64,000 bases of DNA, taken from the NCBI RefSeq assembly GCF_947507565.1, contig NC_089178.1, positions 248,001-312,000 on the forward strand, written 5' to 3'. Shown here one piece after another: positions 25,816 to 36,656 of the stretch; positions within the stretch are counted from its first letter, which is position 1, and every line of letters starts with the position of its first letter. Both the position numbers and the translations under genes were made by a program. The stretch is from Oscarella lobularis. Its lineage: Eukaryota; Porifera; Homoscleromorpha; Homosclerophorida; Oscarellidae. The notes below the pieces were generated by a model, which was given only the letters and a program-made list of their open reading frames with translations, had not been told where the DNA came from and did no database searches.

Positions 25816-28800
25816 ATGTGGAACGACGATTCTGAAGTAAGGGAGCTTCAGCGGCACGCTAACGATGCGAATACTTTGTTTTGAAGTCGTTTGAGGCTAA
25901 AGCGATTTCCTCCTACTCGGAATCATGCAAGATTCCGTCGATCGCGTCCGGTCGCATCTTTCGCGACGAAGAAAATCCCCAAAACGTTGTCGTAGAATCG
26001 TCTTGGAAACAGCGAGACGTTCGCAGGAGCAAAATGGGGCACTACAATCGCGTTCACTTCGTGCATTTCGATGAGAAAGGCTCCACTGTGCACGAAACGC
26101 CTTTTCCTCACGAGCGGTCAAAAGGGTGAGTGCAGTAACAAGTCGATACCTTTCATTTGTCTATTTTTCACTAGCATTCAAGTGAAGAAAGCATCTCCCT
26201 CTTCCAAATATCTCGCCGTTGTTTCGTCGACTGACGAAAAGAAGCAATTTCTAGAAGTCTTTCATCGGAATCTAATTAAAATTTAATTTATCAAGTGGTT
26301 TTTAGATTTGGAAGAAAGATTATCTTCTGTGCAGCTACGACGTGTCTTCTTCGAAAGAGCACGGGAAAATCATTTGCGAAGGTCTTCTTTTGGCAAACGA
26401 ATTCAAGTAATTTGGTGACATTTCTTTTCTCAGAGCCTTTTGGCTATTTTGATTGGTCGAACCGCGAAGACAAATTGCTCTATGTAGCCGAAAAATACTT
26501 CCCAAAACCCACGTCTTTCTTCGAAACGAAAGATTGTGAGATGAAAATGCTGTGGGCGTTTGCTGTATTGTCAATTTGATTTATATTGTAGCTGGTGACC
26601 ATAGCCAGACTGGCGATGCTCAAAACGCTGGAAAAGTGAGAACATGCTGAACCAAGTCTTATATTTTATTTATTTTTTATTTATTTCTTTGTCTGGAAGG
26701 GAAAGCAGTACGAGTACCACGAGACTTGGGGAGAGCAACAGCACTTTCACCATCCTCTTCCCGTTGTTTTTGATGTTGATGCAAAGACAGCTAAAATCAT
26801 CGAGGGTATTCCAGAAACGCTGTCAGTTGGCCAGGTATGCATATTATAGACTCGTTCGTCATTCCAGTCGCCAACTTTCCCTAGGTTCATTGGGACGCAA
26901 ATGATGCAGGAATCTTTTTCGTTGGCTGGAAGCACTTTCCCAGACGATTGGGCGTGATATTTTGCGATAATAGACCGTATGTCGCTCACCCTATCTTCTG
27001 AAATTGCATCGCTGAAATCGGGCAGAAAAGTTTTCAATAATTAAAATATGACCTCATAAAAATAGCGAGACGACGATGCAATTTCAGCAGGAGGCATACA
27101 TGTCTTGTTTTGTTTTCTTAGATCTGCTGTGTATTACTTGAAATTCGCCGATTCTTCTCTTGGTATTACAGTTAGAGGCATATAGTTACATTTTAACTTC
27201 TCGGTCCACAGAATTGCTAAGTTTTCAGGACAGATCAGTGACAGCAATGACGTTCAACCCGTCAAATAACACAATCGTATATGCAGTAATTACTCTACAA
27301 AAATAATTATTTATACTCTTCGCTATAGATGTTTCTTGACCGGCCAGCAGGTGGACCTCATAGAACCTGTCAACGGCTTGTCTTAGTACGTCATTGTACA
27401 CACGTATAAACTGCAGTTGGAAAGCCATCCTTTACAGGTTGACGTAAAAAGCAAAGTGAAAACGATAATTGTCGACGTCGTGACGAAAATAACCGGTGAT
27501 TCAGAGACGGCTCCCCCTCGTCGCAATTTTTATCAATATTATTTTTAGGAGACGATTTTCCCGGTCTTTTTGTTCATTCTTTGGCGGATCGTCCGTGGTT
27601 GAACGACAAGAAGAAAATCGTTTTCTCTACCCAGTGGAAATCTAACTCAGTGAACTTATCTATCAATTTTGTCTCCCGTTTTCAACGTTTTTCCTCGTAT
27701 TGTAGCCAATCATTTCCGTCGACGTGGAAAGCAAGCGCGTAGAAAAAGTCCCATTGCCAGGTTTGCTGTTTTTTTTGTACACTTGAAGCCGTCGACGCAT
27801 TCTCTTTAGATTTGAGTGGAAGTTGGACGGTGCTCGACGTCAATCGAGACTTGGTTCTGTGCTCGTTTTCCTCCTTTTCTTCGCCTTTTCAGTTGGTGAG
27901 ATTCGAAGCCTCTTCAAACGAAAGAAAGCCCACAATGCCGGTTCCTATTCGTTTCAGTTCTTACTTCACTTTAAAGAAACCGCAAGTGGCAAGGACGACG
28001 TTGTGCCCATTGAACTCAGTAGGCGAAATTCGCACTATTTTTGGTGCATTCTATGCTTTTGCTTTTTTAGCTCGTCCATCTGTGTCGTTCGAGGATCAGT
28101 TCACGTGGCAATCCATCTCTTTCATGCCCGTCTCGGAGCCTTTCAAAGGCACTCACTCCGGCTTCGTCTTTCGCTGTCGCGCCTCGTCATTCTATTTTTC
28201 GCAGATATTCCGTTCGATGCACTTTTGCTAGAACCGACGGCTCAACGTAGTAGCAGCGACGAGAAGCGTCCTCTTCTTGTCTGTCCTCACGGTAACCGCG
28301 CGCACAGCGCAAGATTTTAGCACTTTATTTGTGTTCGCGAAGGGGGTCCGCACAGCTGCTTTCCGACCGCGTTCAGTTGGTATGCGACGTCTTTCTGTTT
28401 GTTGGACTTTGCGGTACTTTTTGGTGAGTTGATCCCTCGTTCAATTTTTTCTTTCTTTGCAGCACTCTATCTATTTTTCTTCTCGCGTGTAGTCAACTAT
28501 CGTGGGTCAACTGGTTTTGGCAAGGCTTCTATTGACTGTCTTCTTGGCAACGTTGGAACTGTGGACGTTCATGATGTTCACGTGAGTGGAGAAAAGGAAG
28601 CGTTTTCCTCTTGAGACTTCTTTTCCAGCAAGCTGTCTGTCAAGTTGCTGCCAGCGGCAAGATTGATCAGTCTAGGATTTTTGTCATGGGAGGCTCCCAC
28701 GGCGGCTTTCTGACTGCTCACTTAGTCGGCCAGTATCCTGTGAGTTATTCTTCTTCAGAGAAGAAGAATATAGCGATTAGGTACTCTTTAGGACTACTAC

Positions 28801-29397
28801 AGAGCAGCGTGTTTGAGAAACCCGGTGACGAATTTTGCAAGTGAGGACTTGCACAGAGTGTTTCGAGAGCACTTTATACTTTTTCCTTTTCTAGGCATGG
28901 TTGGAGTGTCTGACATTCCTGATTGGTTAGCCGCTCTATTTTGCCTTCGCTTTTTGATGGTTTGTGCAGGGTCTATGCGGAAGCTGGATTGGACTACTCG
29001 TTTAAACAATCGGCAACAGCTGCTGCATTGAAAGCTATGATTGACGTCTCGCCAATTGGCCACGTGGATAAAGTTTGACTAAAAATTGTCTTTGCCGTTG
29101 GTTGCTGACGCTACCATGCACTTCTTAGGTTAAAACTCCTTGCCTGTTTTCAATTGGAGCAAAAGACCTCAGAGTTCCTCCGTCCCAAGGCTTAGAATTT
29201 TATCACGCTCTTAGAGCTAGAGGCGTTGCAACCGAGTCAGTAGCACATTAGTAGTCAATAATTTTCAGCGCTTCCAATTTTTATTTAGGCTCTATATGTA
29301 TCCCGACAGCTGTCATCCGATCTCTGAAGTTGATGCGGAAGCTGACGCGTTCATTCATGCTGTCATGTGGTTTTTTAGACATGGTAAGTCTGAGTGA
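25816..29397 (+). CDS. APEH: acylamino-acid-releasing enzyme (acylpeptide hydrolase)
   Basis: Cytosolic serine peptidase of family S9C that removes N-acylated residues from peptides. Exons encode EKKQFLEVFHRN, LLYVAEKYFPKPTSFFETKD, YHETWGE and VGWKHFPRRLGVIFCDNRP of the beta-propeller. The hydrolase domain follows: VNYRGSTGFGKASI, nucleophile motif GGSHGGFLTAHLVGQYP, GVSDIPDW, AKDLRVPPSQGLEFY (Asp) and DSCHPISEVDAEADAF (His). It ends FFRHGKSE. The first exon is tiny (MWNDDSE), joined to SFEAKAISSYSE. An AATAAA at 29413-29418, only 16 bases past the stop, is its likely poly(A) signal. FANCE begins 62 bases after the stop. Confidence 0.94.
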
Positions 29398-29459
29398 ATA
29401 ACTGTGTCGCAAAATAAAAACGCGCCAAAAAAGCGGCGAGCGCGCGCGTTAGCTCGAAT

Positions 29460-31543
29460 ATGTCGCATTGCGTGGAAGAGGATTTTCATCCGCAGTTTCG
29501 ACTCGAGTCTATTCTCCGTCGACTTCCGAAGTCGTGCCAAGAGTTCTTAGCTGCTCTGACTCAATCTCCGTGGTCAGCTGATCGAGTTTTGCGACGGCAG
29601 GCTCCGATCGAATCGGAGGAGCCAGAATCGGAACGTTTCTCCGTCTCAATGGACCTAATCGACCTAACTATGAGACTAGCGGAAAAAGAAGCTGTTCAAA
29701 TGGGCCAAAAAGTCGTCACGTGAGACGGAAAGTTTAGATTGAATTTAGAAATTCGACTATCTCTAATATTAGAGTCGACCGATTTCATCTATTACCTTTA
29801 AGCATGCAAACGACGTTTAGTGCCGTGCTGCTTTTATGCAGAGAATCTATACCTTTGGCTTGTCTAAAATGTTTCTTGTCATCTGTGGACACTTCTCATG
29901 CGGATAGCAACACTTCAAATAATGGCTGGATTGACGCCAATTTCAGCTGTTTGCACGACTATGTTGAAAGTGGGGAGATCAATGCAAATGCGCAGCTCAG
30001 TGCGACAGTCCGAAGTTCATGTGCAGCGATCGGTAGAACACTATTAGCTGACGGAAGCAGCGTGTTTAGTAGAAACAAATCCCAAAGCAAGCAGGCTCTT
30101 ATTGACGTTTCTGAGCCGATGCAAGAGGACATTGCTATTGATGTCAAACCTGCTTCTCCTTCTCCCTCCTCTCCATCAGTGGTATCCAATTCACAGATGA
30201 AAGTGGTACTGGACAAAATACTGCAGTCAACCGGTAAGCTAGTATAATATATAAGAGACTTTCTAGCCATGGGCTATCAGCATGGTTTCAAAGTCTCCAT
30301 GTAAACAGAATAGGTTAATTATATTTATTAGGACAAAGCCTTTATTCATCTCAGAATGTAAGGCTAAAAGGTAGGATAATTGGTCAATGTATAATTTGCA
30401 TGTGCAGCTTGGCGGAAAGCTTTGTCAATTGTTCAAGTCTTTTTTATTTGGCGAAATGTTCTCACCAATAACTGAATTAAGAGATTGCCTTACTGGGTGC
30501 TCAAAAGAACAGGTTCTGGTAACTTTTTCTACTAAATGCCTTTTAATTTTGTTGTTGTCTAAGATTGATCAATTGGCCACTGCCATCTGCTTTGATGAGC
30601 TTTCAGAAAGTCAATTCTGCGCCCTATGTTCTCTGGTACACGCGAAGTAAACGTTTTCAAGTGCTTCTACATAAGATTGTTCAGATAAGCGAAATTGATT
30701 TTGAAACCGATTCTTTTCTCATGACTCACTTATTCTCAAAGACAATTACATCCTGGGTATGGTCATCCTATGAGCATCACAGCCAATTGACAGACAGGCT
30801 GGAGAATAATTATTTGGCGTTTTAGGTTTCTTCTGCTGCTTGCACTGCTTCAAGGTCAGTCAAAGCTGGACTGTTAACCGTTTTGCAAGCCCAGTCTTTG
30901 CCATTCACTCGAAGCGTCCTTGTTCCCCTCTTGATAGACAGAGCTCTTCTAGGTATATCAGTTTATCCTGTCTTATTTTTCATTAACACCTGTCCAGATT
31001 CCTTAAGAGTCGACCTTTTCTGTGCAATCTACCGAGAATCTCCTGATTCATCAAGTAGAGAAACGGCATTGAATGGTCTACTTCAATCAAAAGTTTTCTT
31101 CCGTAATTAGTTTTGGCGCCAAAGTAAATTAATATGGCCAGTTGGGGTTTAGATGAAATTTGGTCTGACGAGCAGATAATGGTTCTGCTATGTTTGCTAG
31201 GGAGTAAGGTGAAATTAGGTACAGTATACTTGCATCAAAATAGCATGAATTTGCTCTCAGTTCATTGTGGGCAATGACGTTGCTGCTGCAATGTCTGATG
31301 CTTTGGAGAATAACGCTGTTGCTCACGCATCAAATCCAAAATTTACTCGTTTGGTGCTTGAATTGATTCGATATCACGGAATTGATGTACGCCCAGTAAC
31401 GTCCAATTTGGGATGGGAAGCTTTTGCTAACTTTACCTGTTTTTTAGTTCTGCGGATTCGAATCTGCGCTGGAAAGGGTTTTACAAATAAGCAACAATGT
31501 TCTAAAGAAAGCTGCCCTGGCTGCACTGAGGAAAATGAGATAA
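29460..31543 (+). CDS. FANCE: Fanconi anaemia complementation group E protein
   Basis: Core-complex subunit that bridges FANCC to FANCD2 in interstrand crosslink repair, nuclear. The N-terminal exon gives FHPQFRLESILRRLPKSCQE. A low-complexity middle follows (PASPSPSSPSVV). A C-terminal run of helical repeats (FSPITELRDCL, QLATAICFDELSESQFCAL, FTRSVLVPLLIDRALLG) ends in FTRLVLELIRYHGID. A 61-base intron (31387-31447) precedes the last exon, FCGFESALERVLQISNNVL then KKAALAALRKMR with TAA at 31541-31543. That end matches the last helices of vertebrate FANCE. The call rests on helix pattern and end motif, so it is less sure than for its neighbours. The GH92 start codon follows 5 bases later. Confidence 0.75.
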
Positions 31544-31548
31544 ATATT

Positions 31549-33786
31549 ATGAAAAACATTCTGTCCCGTATAGTCATGTTGTTCGTCGCGTTCATCTTCC
31601 TGGTGGCCGTTCGCAGAGCCTCCCCGAGCTTCGTAGAGCACGTGAGGCTGTCAATCGGCACCGGCGGGGAAGGATTCGGCGTCGGCGGTCTCATGCCCGG
31701 CGTCCAGCTTCCATTCGGACAAATACGAGCGTCGCCCGACACGAAAGGCGACATCAACCTCGCGTGGAATCACTACGGAGGCTATTATTACAACGACCAT
31801 CTAATCAAATGCTTTTCGCACACGCACATGGTCGGATCGGGCGCAACCGACTACGGAAACGTGTGTCTGATGCCCCTATCAAAAATCGACTCCAAACGAG
31901 TCGACGTCCAATCGAAATTTCACCACGACAACGAAACAATGGAACCGGGTTTCTATTCCGTTTATCTCGACGATTTGAGAGCGAACGTCGAAGTGACGGC
32001 TGCAGGAGAACACGTTGTAGTGTATCGATTTACGTTTGGAGAGGGCCGTTCTCTCTCTATCGATCCGACGTCTTCTCTCGTTTCCGATGCCTGCGTTGGC
32101 GCCCAGATTGAAATTGTTCCGGATAAACGAACGCTCGTGGGATGGGGTCGGACGAAGGGTTCATTGACCGGTCGCAATGGAAAAGGTGTTGCCGTCTATT
32201 TTGCTCTTCGAGCGAAAGCCGATTTTAGCGCGTGGGGAGTCTGGGTCAATGAGACGCTGCTTTTGAATGAGACGCGGGCTACTGGCAACGATATTCGCGC
32301 CTTCGTTTCGGTATCCGAGAGACAGGTGGAAGTCGCTTTCGGCATAAGTTTCGTTTCTGTCGAACAAGCGTTGATAAACGTACAAAGCGAATGGAATTCG
32401 CAGACGTCGTTTGACGAGTACAAGGATTATGCTCAGAACACGTGGGAACGCCACTTGTCGCTAATCGATATCCAAACGGACGATGACGACGACACTCTCG
32501 TCAAATTCTACACGGCACTCTACCACGCTTTCATGGCACCGACCCTCTTTAGCGATACCAACGGAAAGTATCTCGACATGACAGGAAACGTTCGAACGCT
32601 TCCAAATGGAACGAAGCACTATACGGACATGTCTATATGGGACATCCATCGAACCCAAGTGCCTCTTTTGTCCCTCGTACGACCTCAAACGGCAACCGAA
32701 ATCGCTCAGTCACTCGTACGCATGTACAAAGACGGTGGTGATTTGCCCCGATGGCCAATAGCCAATGTATATAGTGGCTGCATGATCGGAAATCACGCGA
32801 ATGTTATCCTACTCGACGTACTGCGTAAAATTGGTGGCAGTGCCTTTGACGTTCAAGCGGCCTACGATGCAATGAAGGTTCAGGCCGAAGATCCGCGACG
32901 ACCGCACATCGGTCGAGCCGGACTAGACGACTACCTTCGTTACGGGTACGTGGGTAGGGAAACGAGTTCCGAGTCGGTGAGCCTCACGCTGGCTTACGCT
33001 TTTGACGATTGGGCGATTGGACAGGTGGCCGTTTATCTTGGCTTGTCAGCCGATGCGGCGCGCTACGCAAATCGATCAAAGTCATATAAAAACGTGTGGG
33101 ATTCCAAACGAAAGCTCATGTGTCCAAGAGATGTTAATGGAACTTTTCACTGTCCACTTGATCCTAATCTCAATGATTGGATTGTGAAGAACAGCGGGTA
33201 TACGGAGGGAAACGCGGCCCAGTGGACGTGGTTCGTGCCGCACGACGTGCCGGGTCTAATCGACTTGTTCGGAGAGAACGACTTTGTGAGTCGACTCGAT
33301 CAATTCATGGAACGTTCGGAAAGGCAAAAGTCCAACCTCCTTCCCAATTCGTACTACTGGGCCGGAAACGAGCCCGACCTATTGTCTCCCTACTTGTTCA
33401 ACTTTGCGAAGAGAGCGAATTTGACGCAGAGATACGTTCGCTGGTTGGCCGACAATCGCTATACGACCGAACCGCGAGGCGTCCCCGGAAACGACGACTA
33501 TGGCACGTTGAGTTCTTGGTACGTGTGGAGTGTTATTGGGCTCTATCCGCTCGCCGGTACGACGCTCTATTTCGTCGGGGCGCCACGTGCGAGTGATATC
33601 ACTATAAGTTTGACCAACGGGGCTCGATTGAAAATCTTCGTCAATGCTTCTAGTATCGCCGGGGATTCTTATGTGACAAGTGCTTGGGTCAATGGAAAGC
33701 CTGTTGACATGATCGATCATCCGTTTGTTGATCACGCGGAGATTTCCAAAGGGGGGAACATTACGTTTTGGATGACGTCGATGTAG
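31549..33786 (+). CDS. GH92 family alpha-mannosidase, intronless
   Basis: A single open frame of 745 codons. It starts with a hydrophobic signal peptide (NILSRIVMLFVAFIFLVAV) and has the GH92 hallmarks in order. These are GGLMPGVQLPFGQIR, WNHYGGYYYNDHLIKCFSHT, HMVGSGATDYGNV, YTDMSIWDIHRTQVPL, MYKDGGDLPRWPIAN, the YVGRETSSESVSLTLAYAFDDW region, GNAAQWTWFVPHDV, ANEPD-like GNEPDLLSPYLFNF and PGNDDYGTLSSWYVWS. GH92 enzymes are calcium-dependent exo-alpha-mannosidases, common in Bacteroidetes and fungi and patchy in animals. Secretion or lysosomal location is inferred. Lack of introns among intron-rich genes suggests transfer or a retrocopy. The frame is also open upstream through the last FANCE exon and intron to 31267. 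Confidence 0.93.
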   Translation: MKNILSRIVMLFVAFIFLVAVRRASPSFVEHVRLSIGTGGEGFGVGGLMPGVQLPFGQIRASPDTKGDINLAWNHYGGYYYNDHLIKCFSHTHMVGSGATDYGNVCLMPLSKIDSKRVDVQSKFHHDNETMEPGFYSVYLDDLRANVEVTAAGEHVVVYRFTFGEGRSLSIDPTSSLVSDACVGAQIEIVPDKRTLVGWGRTKGSLTGRNGKGVAVYFALRAKADFSAWGVWVNETLLLNETRATGNDIRAFVSVSERQVEVAFGISFVSVEQALINVQSEWNSQTSFDEYKDYAQNTWERHLSLIDIQTDDDDDTLVKFYTALYHAFMAPTLFSDTNGKYLDMTGNVRTLPNGTKHYTDMSIWDIHRTQVPLLSLVRPQTATEIAQSLVRMYKDGGDLPRWPIANVYSGCMIGNHANVILLDVLRKIGGSAFDVQAAYDAMKVQAEDPRRPHIGRAGLDDYLRYGYVGRETSSESVSLTLAYAFDDWAIGQVAVYLGLSADAARYANRSKSYKNVWDSKRKLMCPRDVNGTFHCPLDPNLNDWIVKNSGYTEGNAAQWTWFVPHDVPGLIDLFGENDFVSRLDQFMERSERQKSNLLPNSYYWAGNEPDLLSPYLFNFAKRANLTQRYVRWLADNRYTTEPRGVPGNDDYGTLSSWYVWSVIGLYPLAGTTLYFVGAPRASDITISLTNGARLKIFVNASSIAGDSYVTSAWVNGKPVDMIDHPFVDHAEISKGGNITFWMTSM

Positions 33787-33963
33787 CTTGGCTTTTCTCG
33801 CTGGGTGCAGGCACGAGGTGGGAGAAAGATTTTTACATGTTTTTTTTTTTATTATAGGAGTTTTGATCAAATGGACGACGATAGCAGTTAAGCGAGGTTT
33901 TTTGTGTGACAGCGCAACAGGTACAATGTAGCTTTGTATACGTATGGGCAGTGTCTGCACGCG
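33787..33963. other. convergent 3' region GH92 / NEDD1
   Basis: The 177 bases between two convergent stop codons. It holds a poly-T run (33839-33851) and shared 3' UTR sequence. No gene seen. Confidence 0.4.
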
Positions 33964-36656
33964 TCAATTCAGGCGCTTTTTCAGGCGTTCGTTTTCCTCT
34001 CGCAACAGTCGGTTCTCTTCGGCGAGCCGCCCCTCGTTCCCCATCCCGGCTATCTTTTCCTAAAGGCAGAAAAAAGAGTGATGAGAAAAGTAGAGCAAAC
34101 GCATGCAACTCGTACTTCAATGCGCTCGAACTGGCGCACCAGGTCAGTGTGAAGATTCCTTATGTCACGATGAATAGCCAACCTGATCAAAGTTTGCGCA
34201 GTTACATCTCACGTGTATGTCCAACGCCAGACCCACCTCATCTCTTCAATAGAATCATCAATCATATTCTGAATAAACTTCAAAGGCGGATCCGAATCAG
34301 TTGAAGCTGCGGGTATATCAGGAGAACTTGCAACAGCAGCAGCAGCAGGAGCAGCAGCAGGAGCAGCAGCAGTACTAGTACTAGTAGTCACAGAAGTAGC
34401 AGTAGCAGCAGTGGCAACCACGGAAGAAGACGACTGTAAGGAGGACACCCTTGAAAAGACCGCGTTTTGCGCTATCCGCTCAGAAGCGCTCGTCAACGGA
34501 ACTGCAGTTGCGGCTGGTCGTCTTTGAGATGGCGACAAACTGAACGGATTAGATGTTTCAGCTGTTGTCACAGGAAGAGGAGCAGTCGATTGAATGGTCG
34601 TTGCGCTTCTCGTTCCTTTTTCCCTCGTGCCAAGATTAGCGGCCAAACCTTTGAATGTCTCTTCATTCGCTGTCTTGCGTGGACTTGCTTGCCCAAGGGG
34701 CGAAAACAAGGACGACGATGCGGTCCCAGCGGTTGCCTTGGCAGCAGGCGAACTGCTGGCATCACGGGGTTTCACTGCCACATTGTTCTGCAACTGCGAC
34801 GTCAGGGAAGAGGGTCGACTCCCCGGGGAAACAACGTTAGCAGTAGAACTTGGAGTGGTCACATCATCAGACGTCCTCGTAGCCGACGAACGATGAGAAG
34901 AAAAGTCCTTCGGCGAAGTCGTCGTCGTCGTCGTCGTCTTGAAAATGGCTGCTTGACTACTAGCCGTGGTTCGACTCTGCGTGGAAGTTCGGGTGCTAGT
35001 TTGAACCTTTGATGGCCTTGCTTCCGCTTTGGGCTGATCAATGTGCTGGGACCGCCTGCCTGGATCCGTTTGCAATAGTCGCAACGATGATTGGTCCGAA
35101 CGGGAACCTTTTGATGTGCTGCTTGTTGCCGCGGGCTCAAATGTTCCAACAGGACTCAAGAACGCTGGAAAACAATCAATTGAAAGAAAGGTAGGGAGAG
35201 GGGGAGGGGAGTACGTACTTCCCGCTTGTGCTCCTGCTGTTGCCTGTGACTTTAGAGCCGGTTTATCTAGCGGAGAGATCACTCCGGATCCGCTTGATAA
35301 AATCTGAGATTCCGGCGTTTTTTGATGGAACACTGTTTTTTTCTCCGGGTCCGTTGAGGGAGGCGAAGTAGAAAAGGTACTCAAATTCGCCGATCTTCGC
35401 TTTCCACCAGAACCAGACTAACCAAACAAAGATACGAAAACCCTCCTCGTACGACGAATTCACTTACGTAATCACAAGCTAGACTACGAACAGCAGTCTG
35501 ATGGCCCTTGACGCGAGTTAGACTCCCAACTGTAGCTGAACTTCGTAAATCAAACTGATGCAAATGTCCTTAGAAGACACATTATCTTATGAGCACTCTA
35601 GATTGAACCTTGGGACCCCCAACCAAACCCATGCACTCTATAACATAAGTTCTCACCGGTCTCAGTTCCGCTAATGACCGTATGGCCGTCAGGAAATATC
35701 AACAAGCACAGCAACTTGTCCTGCACTGCCAAAGTCATCACTTTTCTCATGTCAACTGCGTCATAAAAATGAATTTGTCCGTCGGCTCCGCAACTAGCAA
35801 ACAACTTCTCGTTGATCGGAGAAAATGAGACGCCCATTGCGGCGGTAGCTTCAGTGGCACGAGAAGACGGACGTCGTTCAAATGATTTAACCAACTGACA
35901 CTTCTGCGCGTCCCACACATTGACCGTCCCATCAAAAGCAGAGGTAACCACCTGATGAGGATGATGGGGGCTGCACTTAATATCCGTTATAGGCTAAACA
36001 AAATAGTATTTATAAATTTTCCAAATTTCAATTTCTAAATTGGCAATTTGATGTTTCACAGATCTTGCCTGAACGCTGGGAGTTCTCATAATTTTCGACG
36101 CGTCGCCCGTTTCGACGCCGTGCGCAATTACGTCGCCGGACGTCGATCCGGAAACGACGTGCGTCGTCGATTGGACGTCGAGACATTTGATTGCCGACAT
36201 GTGCCCGGTGAGCGTGCGCGCGAGTGCGCGCGTTTTCACGTTCCACAACTTGATCGTCGAGTCGCGATGCCCGGACGCGATGCAACGCGACGAGCCGACG
36301 AACGCCACGCATTCGGCGTCGCTCGTCTGAAATACGCGCGTCCCAAGTCTTCCAAAGGGTTTCGAGATTATCGCGAATTACGTTTGCTATTGTGTGCGTG
36401 GAGAAATTCGATGTTTGGACGAGTTTTACTTCTCCGGCGGCGTAGGTGAGAAAACTGCCTGCAGGAGTACGCGAATGAGGGGAATTGCGCGCGCGAGAGG
36501 GTCTCGTTTACCGCTTCGATTCCATCGAATGGATGTGCACGGTTTTCCCGTGTGCATTTGGACGGGGATCGATTGCTGGGGTTTCGTCAGCTCGGACGGG
36601 ATCCATACGTTGATGGATTCGCCGCAACTTGCGAATCGGTACTCTTTTGACGCCAT
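33964..36656 (-). CDS. NEDD1: NEDD1, gamma-tubulin ring complex targeting factor
   Basis: WD40 protein that recruits the gamma-tubulin ring complex to centrosomes and spindles. The first exon is MASKEYRFASCGESINVWIP, like the human start LRFASSGDDIKIW. WD repeats follow: SGHRDSTIKLWNVKTRAL, SAFDGTVNVWDAQKCQLV, FSPINEKLFASCGADGQIHFY, LIFPDGHTVISGTETG and HLHQFDLRSSATVGSL. A long Ser/Thr-rich disordered part (about 35380-34330) comes next, with Ala-rich low complexity. The C-terminus is LKFIQNMIDDSIEEMR, then HRDIRNLHTDLVRQFERIE and a closing coiled coil (LLREENERLKKRLN), the known gamma-tubulin-binding region. Its start codon overlaps, on the opposite strand, an ATG of the next + gene. Confidence 0.93.
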
